From the NCBI GenBank assembly GCA_020736575.1, contig JAGPYM010000001.1:1550001-1614000 (forward strand): a stretch of DNA of 64,000 nt, in the 5' to 3' direction. This stretch comes from Thelonectria olida. Its lineage: Eukaryota; Ascomycota; Sordariomycetes; Hypocreales; Nectriaceae. Numbering within the stretch: position 1 is the stretch's first letter; each line of letters opens with the position of its first letter. This document shows positions 20,490 to 34,400 of this stretch, piece after piece. Below the pieces are notes generated by a model. It worked only from the letters and a program-made list of their open reading frames with translations, was not told where the DNA came from and ran no database searches. The translations under genes and the position numbers were made by a program.

Positions 20490-21137
20490 AGTCACAAATA
20501 AAGTGGCTGAATGTTGGTGGAGGAGTATCCGCCCTTGGTATGGTGTTACGGATTTCTCGCTGTCTTGGCATTTCAGGGCATGATGAGCTTCACTTAAGCA
20601 TCGGGTCGGGTCCATAGGGAATGAAAAGAACTTTTTTCTTGCGATGAATTGAATTCATAATCAAGGTCTATCTCCTCGCTTTCCGACGTGATAGTAGAAG
20701 CCAACGGCATCTGCTGGGTGTTCGTATTCACAGCTTTTCCATTTTCTTTTCAGCCTCTGCTTGAGCATACTAAACAATAGGAGTTCCTCTACTTTCTTCC
20801 AACACAATGAACTAAAACACATGACCCAAAAACGCCTCCATGCGAAACCATCGTCTCGTGTGAGACGTGTGAACTCGTTATCTGTTCTGTGAGTGTGAAA
20901 AAAGGAAATGCCATCGGTGATCTTCCCCAAGTGTTCCATCATTACCACATTTGCTAGTGATTGACTCTCACTTTGAGAGATTGCATCGCCCAGCAGGGAA
21001 AGAAGACCTCATCTGAAGAGATGGCGTGCTGGCAGGCTTGACATGAGACGTAAGACTTTGTACATGAAGATTGATCTGTCAAAGAAGCTTGAGATGACCG
21101 GAAGAGCCCAGCTGTTAACTCGAGGGCGTGAAAGTGC
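20490..21137. other. Convergent 3' intergenic region (eS8 / GYP5)
   Basis: This is 648 bp between convergent stops, AT-richer than the flanks. Short frames only; none supported. Confidence 0.6.
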
Positions 21138-24100
21138 TCAGACAAATTGGCGTCTGAGATCAGTCCACTTGCGGTTGAGCGTCTCGTGCTGAGAGTTAAT
21201 CTGCAAAGAGTTGTTAGCTACATGACCTGATTGATTGAAAAGGTTTCGGAATGCTTACTTCAGCGTATTGAAGCTTTGTGGAAACAAGCTCCTCCTCCAG
21301 CTCGCCCAACTCCTTTTCTAGCCTTTGATTCTCTTCGTGAACATGCAAATTGCGCTTCATCAGGTCGTCACGTTCGAGCTTCCAGTTCTCCTCTAGCTCC
21401 TCGGGTTGCTTCTCAATGACGATACGCAGCTCTCGGACTTGGACCTTCATGCTCTCGTTCTCGTCCTTGAGTTCTTCATTTTCAACCTTTGTGCGAACCA
21501 GCTCGGTAGCAAGGTCAGCTTGCTCACGATCGCAAACCTCAACGCGCTCTTCCAGCTTTCGGACTCTAACGGCAAAATTTTGGTTTGCGAGTCGAAGTTC
21601 AAAAAGCTCGTTCTCCCGGTCCTTTTCAGCTCTGGTCTTCTCCTCCCATTCCACAGTGTATGCCTTCAGCATCTCGGGTGTGATTTTGACTTCGCACGCA
21701 TCCTGAACCAGCTGGTCTGCGCGGTAGACCTCCTTATCCATGCTGGAAGTAGAGCTACCAAAGAAGCCATTCTCCAGAATGCTACCGTGGCTGGGATCCT
21801 TCTCAATGTACACATCAAAAACCTTATCCCTTAGGTAGGTGGTGAGTTGCTGCATATCGGAAAGTTTTAGGAGGGTAGCGGCATTCTTCTGCATGAGAAC
21901 GAGTCCAAATCGAAGAATGGCGGACAGACCTTCGGAGAAGATCAGGTCATAAATTCGAAGGACAAGTTGAAGGGGGAAGCGGTAGGCGAAGAGTGTCAGG
22001 AACCATTGGGTGGCGTAGAGGTGAGGGGAGATGCCCTTGCGATGAAGATGGCAGTACAAAGCTGGCTCGAAGTCCTCCAACAATCGCTCAAATTGGTAGA
22101 GATGCATGTGCAGTCCCGGCATGTCCTGAATAAACAGATCTCGCAGCTTATAGTGGTTCATCAGTCGCACAAGCAGACAAAAGGCCTCCTGTTCGGGCAT
22201 CTACGTATAGTTAGCTTAAGAAAACAGTCTCTCGTATAGTGGGATATGGCACTTACGTTGAAAAGCAACGGCATGATCAGGAAGTTCATGCCTTGGGCGT
22301 ATCCAACACCCTCGTCAAATAGGGCGTAAGCTTTGCACACGCCGAACAACCCTTCCTGAAGGCCAGAAGCAGCCGCATACTTAGAATAGCTGGTACGGGC
22401 ACCGAGGTCGCGACGAATCGTCTTTTCGAGCTTCTGGAGGTTGGCAGCGTCCTCTTTCTCCTTCTTTTTACGCTCCACCGCGGCAGCAGCTTGGGCCTTC
22501 AGGATAGCCTCTGCAGTCTTTTCGGATATGCCACTCGGTCCCGAGTCCCCTGAGTTGACAGAGGATGAGGATGAGGCGATGGCATCGCCACTTTGAACGC
22601 TCAGGGTTCCGTTGCTAAAGGAGCTGTTGGTCGTGCCATTGCTATGCCGGTCCTTACTCTTGTCTGTCCCACGGGTGGACAGATGCTTGTACACTGTCTC
22701 GAGGTCATCGTTATTGCTGTTGGCCAAAACTTGCCAGATAACTCCTCGAATGGCGCTAGGAATACCCGTTGCGATGGCTCTATTTAATTCCTCTGCACTT
22801 GAGCGAGCCACAGCCGCTGGGCCTTCATTCACGACGTTTTGCCAGAGATCCCAGTCGACCTTGGTCTCTGAAATAGCAGAGGGGCCTGCATTCACACCGG
22901 AAACGGTTCCTGGTGCCAAACTCGGTATCGGCTGGGGAACTGGAGATGGTAGGGGCTTCTCGCCAGCAGGAAGCTCTTCGGTGGTTGAAATTCTGAGTCC
23001 CAGTACGTTTGGACCTCCGCCGGTGTGATCTTCATCTCCCACATTGGCCTCTTCCTGCAGTCTAAGTTGCTTGAACCTGTCCCGAAGGCTGATTCGGTGC
23101 ACTTCGACTTCCCCGTCATTTTCTTCTTCCAGCTTGCTCAACATCATCTCGGGGTTGGATGCGAGGGTGGCAATCGAGCTAGCCGTGTTTCTCCGATTCG
23201 AGGGAGGCGGAGGAGGCGGGATTTCCTTTTCCTTACTTGAGTTTCGGGAGAGCCAGGAGAAGGGGCTCGTGAGTTTCCGACCTGGGGGAGCAGGCTTGTC
23301 GGGTGGTGGTGGCGGCGGCGGTGCGATTGCGGTCACTGGTGGACTAGGACTTTTGGCAGGAGGTTCGGCCGGGGGGGACCAGGGCATTGAGGGAAGTGAG
23401 TTTGTGATGCTGTTAAGTGATGTGGTCTTGGGGACCTGCTTTGGTTGTTGCGTGGGGCTCTTTGGTTCTGTGACAAGAATCTTCTGTTAACTATTGTTCT
23501 TTTACCTAAGCTGGTATCAGTGCTGGTAATTACCTGTAGAAGCCGGAGAGGATGAAGTCTCGTCGGCGTCGTCGAGGCTGACGTTGTCGAGGTTGGAGGT
23601 GTTGGAGATGCGGTGGGAAACTGATGGTTTTCTCCGAGCAGCCGGCTTCCCGTTTATAGTCTTCTCGTCTTCAGAATATGTAGAGCGTTGTTCGCTGGCG
23701 CTGTCACTATCACTGGCGCTGGCGCTGTCACTGTCACTGTCCGTATCGTCTTGTTCATTTGTGCCCTTTGAGGTCGTTTGAGCGGGCTGTTCTTTTAGGG
23801 GCTGTTCGGCGGGGGGTGGAGGCCGAGTCTTGGAGATGGAGACGGTTCTCGCGGTGAGGGACCGCGGAGGGGCATTTTCTTCGATGGGGGATGCGTCAAC
23901 GGCATCTTCGAAATCATCGTTCTCGGTAGCCTGCTCATTTGGTAAGAATACAGCTTGAGGTTGAGGGGCAGTCTGTCGTGTGACTGCAGCAGACGAGAAT
24001 GCAGGGACAATCGGTGAACATACAAGGTCGTCATCGTCAGACTCCGTGCCAGACGAGAGTCTCTTTGTTTCCTTTTCCGTTTGTTTTGGATCATGCTGAT

Positions 24101-24164
24101 ATCCGTGCTTCGGGGCATTTGCAGCCCGAGAAGGGCTGGAGGGAATTTCTTCCTGTTGCGACAT
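21138..24164 (-). CDS. GYP5: TBC-domain Rab GTPase-activating protein, GYP5-like
   Basis: This protein accelerates GTP hydrolysis by Ypt/Rab GTPases in ER-Golgi and polarised secretion; it has about 948 residues. Exons are 23534-24164, 22257-23467, 21259-22200 and 21138-21200. Introns are 23468-23533, 22201-22256 and 21201-21258, all GT-AG. The joins give SPAST-EPKSPTQQ, PLLFN-MPEQEAF and the tail INSQHETLNRKWTDLRRQFV. The N-terminal 430 residues are low-complexity with acidic (DSDSDSASASDSDSAS) and poly-Pro runs. The TBC domain covers about 440-760. It has the arginine-finger region IRRDLGART (near 563) and the glutamine finger GYAQGMN (near 603), then LYCHLHRKGISPHLYATQWF. A long coiled coil follows (about 794-928), as in Gyp5/Gyl1. 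The first ATG is at 24164. The frame is open another 110 codons upstream without an ATG, so an additional 5' exon is possible. Confidence 0.9.
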
Positions 24165-27100
24165 GGCTTCGACTATACCGTAGTTCGGCGGCTCGTTGTG
24201 TGGGCTGGATAGTCTGAAGTCGAGTCCCTGAGGCGTAGGAAGAACAATTATAGGGCCCCTCAATTGCCGTCCATGCAGACTGGGGTGGTTTGAAGGAAAG
24301 GTTGTGAGATCGGAATTAGAATGGTGAGTATTCGTAGTTGGACGTGGAAGAAGAGCTGGAGGAGGAAGCGAAAGGGAGGAATGTCGACGGCAGCTAGAAA
24401 TCCCCGGGGTTGTGGCGCTGGATTTCGGTCCCCTTGACGATTCGGGACACGGGACAGATAACTTGGCAGCTTTGGCGTGTGAATTTGAGGCGCCCAACCC
24501 GCCTGAAAAAAAAATGGGGTACGTATCAAATCGAAGGGTTATGCTGGCGGGGTAGTGTTGTTGTTAGCGGCAGTCAAGCGTACGACGAAGGTGCTAGACC
24601 CTCTGGGAGCAAGGAGCAAAGGAGAGATCAGTAGCTCAGGGACTGGATGGAAATTCGAGTTGCTCAACGCAGCTAATATTCATTGGCACCTACCTCAGCA
24701 AGGGAGGCCCGGAGACCGGAGGGTGGCAGGGCACGGCGGTTGTTGAGTGGGCTGGACAAGCTGACTGACACCTGCGAATAGTCTGGCTGGCTGGCAATGG
24801 AAGCCCTGGAATGGAAGCCCACCGCCCATCCACTCATTCAAACTTGCACCCCTTGTGTGGAAGATGGAGGCAAGGGTGGCGTTCTGCAGAGGCAGCAACT
24901 CACTCGAGATGCTTCTCGCTCGTTCACTGATTTCCTCTCATTTCCCATGCCCATTGTGCTGCCCCGTGATGCCCACAATAGAGTACGAATAACTACATGT
25001 TGGATCGAGATTGCACCAAGGATGACTGAATCACAGAGTTGATCCGCAAAATAGGGACAGAGCGGGCTGTGTTTGCGCCACCAACGACTATGTATGTTCA
25101 ACTATTCGTGCTACCACAACAATAATGTGAGCGACTATGGATAGAATTTCTCGATGTGGAGGAGTTGGCGCTCTCTGAATGTCTGATGAGCGATTGCATC
25201 CAATCCCCAGACATGGACCTAACTGCAGGTGGCCAAGGCCAGGCCAACCACGTCCGTATTCGACATGGCGTCACACCACCGAGACGACATGTCTCTCTCC
25301 TTAGCATGACGACAATTACAGTTCCGGGTGGTGATCAGCCTAAAAAGAGGAGGTTATTATTAGACTCCCTCGGTGTGGAAGAATCTACGAGTCATCATCC
25401 TCGTGGCGAGGTAGGTAGGTAGCCAGAAGCACGAAGGCCGAAACTCATTCCGACAACCAAGGGAGGAAAAAGAAACTGCTGCGTAGGAGAACAATGGACA
25501 TGTAGTGGGTTCTTATCGGTATCAACTTGAGAACGGATACATCGGGCTTGATGGGATATGCAACCTGCATGTTGGTCTGCGTTGCGTTCCAACAGCTTCC
25601 AGAGGTGGTCCAGACGTTGAAACAAAGCTCCAGGCCCCCCTGGTTCGCCAGCGGTCCCAGCGAGATGGTCTTGACAGCCACCGAAACGGAACGTAGGTAC
25701 CCTTTCCTTTCTTCTTCCGTTTTTCCTTTTTGAGCATAGAATACCCAAATGCACGCCTCTCGGGGCAGGCTGGGGCTGTGACACCAGGAAAGCATTAAAT
25801 AGAATCAAGCAAGAAATGGTTTCCCTGACTCTCATCAACCGACTGTTGGTACGCGGGAGGGCTGTTTCAGAGACGGCCAGGTCTGCATTGGCATGAGGGC
25901 ATGAGATGACATGGAAGCCCCCCGTCAGCCAATGGCGTGCCCTTGGGGGCGTGTTTCATTGACTGGCTCTCTGTCATCAATGGGTGTCTATCTGCAAGCC
26001 TCATGCGGCGCCGCATCCAACCATGGATGGCGAGTCGAGGGCTGGCTTGTTGCCTTCGACAGGTGACCGCCCGCACAACTGCACAAAGCCATTTTTCTTT
26101 CCTCCCTCCGCCATCCCTTGTTCCATGACTCTCCCTTGCTTGTTGAATGACTTTGTTCGTTTTCCTTCCTAAATTGACTAAACCGACTTTGCTCCGCCAG
26201 TTTCGCAGCCGCACTAACGCAGGGGCGATTTTGGCGGCGCCCCCTCCAGTGGCAACTCCCCAAGTGCCGGGAGGGCTCCGAACAGTGATGACGTCCAGCT
26301 TGGTTTACGAATTCGATCGACTGTATTCGTGCCCGGCCCAGGCACATATCTACATAGTTTTTAGTAGACGGCCGATGGGAGCCAGCAAGGGTAGGCGCTC
26401 AGACTGCTGCCGCTTTATACGTCTGCTCTGGTATGAGCAGGGATGGAAGCGTCCCACGGATGCCGGTGTTCATGCATGTTTCTCTCTCGATATGATATTG
26501 CCTAGGTTCGTCAATTTCCCGGTAGTTCTATTTATCCAATCCATTGTTCCAGAGCTAAGTTCCATCCTACTCCAAGCTGTCATTGCCAAGATGGATACCC
26601 TACAGTCCATTTGCCACCTACCTAAGTAGAATGGTATTAAAACACCTTCTTAATACTGTAGGCGCTTCTCATCACAAAAATACATAGACACTAGATCTTA
26701 CGTATAGTACTGGCTTTGATACAGTTAAACATTCTAGACGTCTCGTCACAACGGTAAATACTCTTCGTCTACCTATCGGTGCTGAGCGGGTCATCTGGGT
26801 CGAGGTGCTTACCCTACACCTGGCTGAGTTGTTGGGATGGTTTGCAATGCAACACGGTTAGGAAAACAAACAACGTCGGTTTCGTAGTAAACCCGAAATC
26901 GGCACGAGGTTTCTTGTAGCGTGATTTGCGAGTTTCGATGTTATAGCCCAGTTTAGAGAATCTAGGAGCAACCGAGTTGTGGTAATTGCCTGCGAATGCC
27001 AGACATGCTCTCCTTCAGTCCACAGGTATCCCTGCTTTCCATCACGATGATGCAAGTAGACTTCATCCTGTCTGGACCTTAGTAGGCCAAGGGATTACTC

Positions 27101-28482
27101 GGGCTGCTCACACATTATGACGATTTCATGTTTGGCCGCGATTCAACAATTCGCGTTTGACGATGTGCTCCACCGCGGTGCAATCCAAGAAAATACATAG
27201 CAATGCGCTAACGGGAAGAAGCCATGAATGAACCAATACGCGGATTCTGCCTGAAGGCTGCAACACGTGAATGTGCTTCAATGATGCTGCCATCCTTTAA
27301 GGATTAGGTGGGTTTATGCAACAGTCCGTGTCACTGAGATACAAACAAACACGTATCGAGTGGTAACCAATATGCGGGATCAAACGAGTTCAACAAGTGA
27401 AAACCAAACAAAAAACTGCCTCCACCTTCCTCGCCAAAGTCAGTCGCAGTGGACTTCTTTGGCCGCCCTGGGTAGAGACTGGGCTGAGGTGGCCTTCTAG
27501 TGGCTTCTAACGATATGACCACGAAGCACAACTGCACCCTCTCTCAAAAAAAGGTATTTCTGGGGAACCCGGCATCTTTGGAGCATCACGCAAGGCAAGG
27601 TACCTCGGACAAGGTAAATAAAAATCACAGGCACGCCAAACCGATAAAAGGTGGAGGCTTGCAGCCGACAAGATAATCCGATCCCTTCGGCGTCTCAATC
27701 TGGGTTGAACCTCTCTGCCATTTCACCTTGAATGTAGAAACCTGAGGCTGCAGAGGTACCTTCTAGCCCAAGTTTAGCCTTGGTGGTACATCCATCCACC
27801 CTAGTAGCCTGGAACTTCCGCCCTCCACGGGTGCACCATTACGCAAAGAAAGGCCCACCTGCACTTCTCAACCTGAGCCTGACCTTTCGGCATACGCCTT
27901 TCCCACTCTTTATCTTCCTCCACATTCCCCCAACACGCTTTTTCCTTCTCCTTGTCCGGGAGATTCTTCGTTTTCATCCTGAAGTAGGCTGCCTGCGCGG
28001 TAGGCCAAGCTACTTTTTCAGCGAGCCGGTCCGATTTCACGCTAGGCGAAGCTATTTCTCGAGGTCGACTGCACTCGACCTTGGATAGCTAATCCGAGCT
28101 TCATCGACCACCCACGATTCTCCCTCGGCGACTACACTCCGCTACCCTCGCGATTCCATCCCCAAAGAAGAATTCCTAGCCCGAGACATCGATTTCCCTG
28201 TCGACACCCTGATTCTAGGCCCCCGGCTGCATCTCGACAAGACCCGATCAGTCAACTCTTCCAGCTGCAACCCCGCCGAGCCTCACCGACCAACCTTCGG
28301 CACGGTTCAGGCATATCATCGCAGCATCCACGTCATATCACCTCCAATATAAGCCTTGCCTAGGAGGGGACGCGACGTATCAGAGCGAGCCTGTTGCTGT
28401 TGTTGTTGTGGCGGGTCAGGTAACCCAGCTGTAGTGGAGGGGGAGCTTTGTTTTCTGCGGCTCCGCCGCTTCCACCTTCAAG
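24165..28482. other. 4.3-kb gap between divergent GYP5 and TOM1
   Basis: The largest frames (25395-25838 minus, 26147-26629 plus) look like chance: no motif, no family resemblance and opposite-strand overlaps. TTTTTTTTTCAG on the minus strand (near 24504-24515) is a good splice acceptor and may end a leader intron of GYP5. Bases 26630-27300 are AT-richer. From about 27850 to 28480 the plus strand is pyrimidine-rich and probably TOM1 promoter and leader. I recognise no tRNA or transposon here. Confidence 0.5.
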
Positions 28483-31400
28483 ATGGGTAAGATCATCAAG
28501 CAGATGCAACAGAAGCACAAGGAGACCTTGGTAAGTTCCCATCACCCAAAATGTTGGCAACGACACGCCCCTAACAATTTCTAGTCCCCTTGGCTGAAGA
28601 ATTACGTCGAATCTGCTGCTTCAATCCCTCTGCCCCTCTTGCCAGAGCATCTCGCTACCTTTCCATCACGATGGCCTTTTAGTCGTGGCGATCTTTACCA
28701 CTGGATACCACTGCTCAATCGTTTCGATAGCATTCTCGAGCACCTGTGTGCGACCTACAAGCTGAATGAGGGACCCCAAGCCCGCGAGTTTGGATGCGAT
28801 TTGCTTCTGAATGAAAGCAAAGAGTCACCTTTCAGTGATGAGAGACAGTATTCTATGGTGGAGCTGAAAGACCTCGGCTACCCGACCGACGGCGACCGCA
28901 AACTTGTCGAAACTGTCCTCAAGTTCACTCGTATGCTGCTGGAGCATTCTGGTAATAGGAGCATCTACGCGAGTAGCCCTCACCTAAACGATCTCCTTTA
29001 CACCACGTCATTGCCCGTTCTCATCGCTACGCTCGAAGTTGGCTCAGAGCTGGCGCAAAGATACCAAGCATCTGTCAAACGTATAGGAACGCCTTCCCGG
29101 CAGATTAGCACGGCACTGCTGGCAAATCATTACAACATCGATCTCGACCGCGTGCACCAACTCGCTCTTCCATTTGCCAAGACACCTTTCGTCAGCCTTT
29201 CAGACCCCATACCCTCTCACACTCCAGGTTCAGCGAAGGGCAAAGAGAGAGCGCATGGCAGCAACCCAAAGACTGTCACGTCGATGCATGCCAATGATTT
29301 GGTTGCCCTCGCTTCCTCCGATGACAAGCGGTGGAGTACTTGGGGCGACGTCAAGGTTTCTTACTATCCACAGCATGCGACTCAGGAATCTGCCGCCCCT
29401 GTTGCTCAAGGCCGATCCTCCGCTCCATCTACTCCCACCCCCCTTCGGCGAAGCTCTACTATGGGTTCGCATCAGCATCAAACTCCCAAGTCGCGGAATC
29501 ATTTTGATGATTCCTCGCCGTTGGGACCACGGACGCCTGGAATCTTGGATGAATCTGCACCACCAGGTCCAAAATGGGTCGAGATGTCCCAGTCACAGGT
29601 CACTTCAACTTCAGCGTTTGAGCTGATGTCGAGATGCCCCGACGATCTGCCTCCCGCATCCAAGTATGAGACATTTCATCGCCTTAGAGCTGCCAAAGCC
29701 CTTACGGGGTCTCGAGAGGACCGACAAAAACTCTTGGCAGTCCGTATCTTGGCAATTAACAACTTGGCTTACATTCACACCGAGTCGGCTTTCATCGAAA
29801 AGGTTCTTCGACAGGATGTAGATGAGACCCGCCGATTCCAACTCGTGTACCAACTTGCCGAGTTGATCCATCCTTCAGCCGATGGCAATATTGTTGTTCC
29901 AGTCTGGTTGCAAGCAGTGGCCCTTGCTTTGCTCGAGGCAATTGCGAACTTCCATGCCAAGTGTCAGGATGTATTGTCTGCGCTCAACGCAAATGTCAAT
30001 CACGGGATTCTTCTCTACGTCATCAGAAAGGCAGTTGCTGGTATGAAGGAGGATAGCGAGAGCGACAAGGGCGAGCAAGTCACCGAGATGGATGAATGGC
30101 GCAACAACCTGTTCTCACTCACTCTCCACCTCTCCATGGCCACTAGAGTTGGCAGTGAGATGGTCTCAGCAGGTCTGATGGATATTCTCATCGACATCGT
30201 CGGCATTCGCTCGGCTGTTGCACAACGAAACCATTCGATGGTTCTTGCTTTCTTGGATGGTCTCATTTGGACGTACCAGAACGCATTCACTGCCTTTTTC
30301 AGTGCCAAAGGTTTGGATGCCGTGGCCCAGTTGGTTGTTGACACCATCAATGAAGCCCAGGCCCTCCACAAATCCGGGAAGGGGATCCCACAAGGCCAAC
30401 AGTCCGGTGCCGTGGACTATGAGATTCCATTTTACCAACAGCAAACTTTGAAATGGCTGCTCAAGTTTGTGCATCATATCATGTCCAACTCGTATAGTTA
30501 TGGCGGAAACACAGACCGTCTTCTTCGCAACCTGGCTGACAAGTCCGACCTTCTGGGAGGCCTGCGAACCGTCATTGAGGACAAGAAGAGCTTTGGCTCT
30601 GTGATTTGGACGAACTCTGTGACCATCTTGAGCGATTTCATCAACAACGATCCTACTAGCTTCGCAGCCATCTCTGAATCGGGCATGATTCGGACGTACC
30701 TCGAAGCCATCACTGGCAACCCTCTCCCGAAGGAGGCTATTGACGAGCAGAAGGCGAACGAGAGAGATGGTGGCAGTTCAGAATCTCCAGATAGCCCTAC
30801 ACCGTCGATCCTCGAACCAGACTCACGCACTCACCCCCCCAGCGAAGCGACTCTTCAACAAAGGTCTCGTGAATCCTTGGCCTCTGGTATTCTCCCCTCT
30901 ACAGACGCCATCACTGTTGTCCCGCAAGTCCTCAACTCGATTTCACTAAACAATGCGGGAATGAAGATGGTTGTTGCGTCGAGGGCATTCGAAAGCTTTT
31001 TGGAGGTTTTCGAAAGTCCCGATCACGTTCGCTGCATGGAGGCCGACAATGATCTGGCAAGTAACGTTGGTTCTAGTTTTGATGAGCTTGCTCGCCACCA
31101 TCCATCGCTACGCGCTTCAATTTCGGATGCTGTCATTGATATGGTTGCTGGAGTCCGCTTTCTTGGTATCGACAAGGCAAGAACCGCAGGCTGGGGCGCC
31201 AGACTGCTCCTTGTTAACGCCGACGGAAAGACAGTCTCTCTTGATGAGCATGGCTCTGTGATGCTTGCTACAAAACCGTCTGACAAGGCCATTGAGGCCA
31301 ACGCATCCGGCGACACAGACGTGCAGATGTCTGATGCAGCTCCATCACGAGATTTACCGTCCGACAGTAAAGAGGACGACCGCTCGGATTCCCCCAAGAA

Positions 31401-34400
31401 CTCATTTACTCCCTACGTATTTGCCCTTGCCAGTTTCCTTAGTTCTTACATCTCGAATTCGGTACTGAAGTCGAACTTCGCCCAGAGCGGAGGTCTTGAG
31501 TTGCTGTTTGACATCTGCGAGTCTCCTAGCCTTCCGACTGGATTCAGTGAGACGCTCGCCTCAAGAATGCTGAACCAGGTCGTCTCGCAGTTCATTGAGC
31601 ATTCTCCAACTCGTGGATTGCCCTCCCTCCTTCGTCGCGCCCAGTCGGCGATTGATAGTCTCGAGCCACTTGCAGCTAAGACGGAGGCTGTGCCGCCATA
31701 CTTTGCCAACTTTCTCTCCGCGGATCTCAGCATACCTCCCAACGGAGAACTCCCTGCAACCATCAAGAACGGCACGAAGCTGATCAAAGCGCTGTTGAAT
31801 GCTCAGACTTTCCTCAAGACTATCTCTGACTGCTTCCCCACATCTCGATCGAATTCTGTGCAGTTCTTCCCTGTCAACGTCTATGACTACTATCTGCACT
31901 TGGTTAAGTCGATCGGACCGTTGTTGCGTGGTTTGCTTGCAGAAGAGGCGGGAGAATTGGCCGTGGTGCCCCAGCACTGGTCGTTTAGGCGACATGGCCC
32001 GATGGCGGATGGGCCATCGAGTAGCAGCAACGCTGAGCTTGAGGTTGACGATACTACGTTGCCTGATATGCTCAACAATGCCGGGAATTGGCAGCCCAAG
32101 GCGGAGGCAGATGCCTCGGGGCCGAGCCGCCCCACGGAAGAGGAACAAACGAGCCCCAGATTCCAGAATTACGACACACTCCGGATTTTATTGCACCCCA
32201 TGATCCCCACCACATTCCCTCTATTCCAGAGTCTAGGCAAAGCCTTGCTACCTCGCCGTGAGCGAGACCCTCGAGATCCATACCCAAAACCTCGTCATCT
32301 TGAGATTGCAAGAGCCCTCGCTGACACCCTCCTGAGCCAACTTCGGCCCTCGGTTGCAAGCAAGGAACCGACCTCCAAGGACTTCCATTCATGGATCATC
32401 ATGCTCCACACTATTACTGAGATGTTGATTGAGCACCCTTCTTCTCGGTCATCTGACCGGTCAAATGTTCAGATTGTGATGCCTGTTCTTCTCGCCTTCA
32501 AAGAAGAGGGTGGCATGGACGTCTTGAACTCGATGCTGAATGTCTTTTCCTCAGCAGTTCGCGATGACAAGGGGCCTGCCTCCAACAAGTCTTCCAAGTC
32601 CAAAGTCGCTTCCTTTGGACTGAAAAAGATCCTTGAGCTCTATCTATATCTTGTGAATGGGAAACATATCAGCGAAGCCACTGGCCATTTTAGCCTGCAG
32701 CCTCGCTCAGCAGAGAGGTCGCACTCATCTCAATTGTCTCAGCAACTCGTAGTTGAGTTTCGAGCCGCCATCCTTCCTGGGATTACGGCGCTCTGGGACT
32801 CCAATCTTGTTGAAATGGTCCCCCATCAGACGGTGATTCGACTGCTGGAGATTCTGGAGGTCATAGCCGAAGGTGACCATGAACCGTCATCGGCTTCGAG
32901 GGACAAGTTTTCATTCCAACTTTTCAAGTATGATGACGTTCGCTTTGATTGGCGTACCCATCGACCTGTTGTTGAGGACCTCCTGACCAAAGGATTTGAT
33001 GCCGATTTAGTGCACGAGGCCGTATTCAGAGCCAATGGAAATGCGGCGAGTGCGCGAGACTATTGTGCTGCCCACGAGGCTGGCTGCGCTGGACTCCGAA
33101 ACCCGATCCCAGTGGAAGATTCCGACACCTCAGCCTTGAAGGAGAATGGCAACACTGGGGACGATGCTGAAAGCTCAAACAGGCTCAACACTTCGGAACC
33201 AGACCGTATGTCTGTTGATGGCCCCCCTGAACTTGCCTCGCCTGATCTTGCAGATCAGTTCTTGGGTGAAGCCTTGCGCGAGATCATAGATCGACCATCT
33301 CAGACTACTGATGAGAGTCGCGACACGCCAAACACAAGCCGTGAACCTCAGCCTCTTGATGCGCCTGCTACGAACTCCACCGAAACTGCTCCCGAACAGG
33401 CAACTGAAGCTCAACCAGTAGCGACCAAAGAGGATGTCGACAAGTACCGCGAGAATTTAAGAGAAGGCATGATTGACAGATGCCTTGATGTCATTCGAGC
33501 GCACCCCGAAACAGCCATCGAAATTTCCGAGCTCGTCCAGGTCATGCTCCTCCGACAATATAACAGTGACGCCCATGAGGAGGTTGGCTCCACCTTGACT
33601 TTTGCTCTCTCCTCCATGGCTATGGACGAGGAGGAGAGGAGACAGAACGGGAAATGCATTGCTGCGTACGCTCACCTTCTCGCATTGTTACTCCAGGATG
33701 AGAGCTTTTACGAGAGCAACACGGAGACTCTGAAGGAGAGGATTGAAGAGTATGTGGGCTTCCTCAAGACATCGCCATCATCTGCCGAGGAGTTGCCGCC
33801 ATGGATCCCATACATTCTTCTGATCGTCGAGACAATTCTTTCCGCTGATGAACGTCCAATTCCTGCACAATGGAAATCACCCAAGGCTCTCGATGATCCC
33901 TTGACAGCCCCTGTGATACAAAAACGTGAGCCAATCATTGAGGAACCACAACGTGCCGAAATCCTTGACTCTGTCCTGGAGTTACTTCCACGTGTGGGCA
34001 AGGAAGCGACACTGGCTGTCTCAGCCTTGAGGGTGTTGGTTATTTTGACGCGGCACCGGACGTCAGCTAAAGTAGTTGGTGACAAGAAAAACCTGCAACG
34101 GCTGTTTCTTATGGCGAAGCAACTGTCAGGTGCAGGCTCGGAGCGCTTCAAGCACACGAAGTTGTCGGCGCACATTATGACGATCCTCCGCCACATCGTG
34201 GAGGATGAAGAGATCATCAAGCAAATTATGCGTGCCGAGATTAAGGCCACCTTCCCGAGTCTCGTCTCGCGCAACCAACGTTCGCATTCCGATGTTGCCA
34301 GTTACATCCGGGCCATGGCTGCAACCGCTCTTCGGTCCCCAGACTTGTTCGTGGAGGTCACCAACGAGATGGTTCAATTTACTAGGTGGAGCCCTCAATC

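Noticed and set aside
26147..26629. 160-codon ATG frame in the GYP5-TOM1 gap
   Set aside because: No motif, no plausible promoter or splice signal, and overlapped by frames on the other strand.
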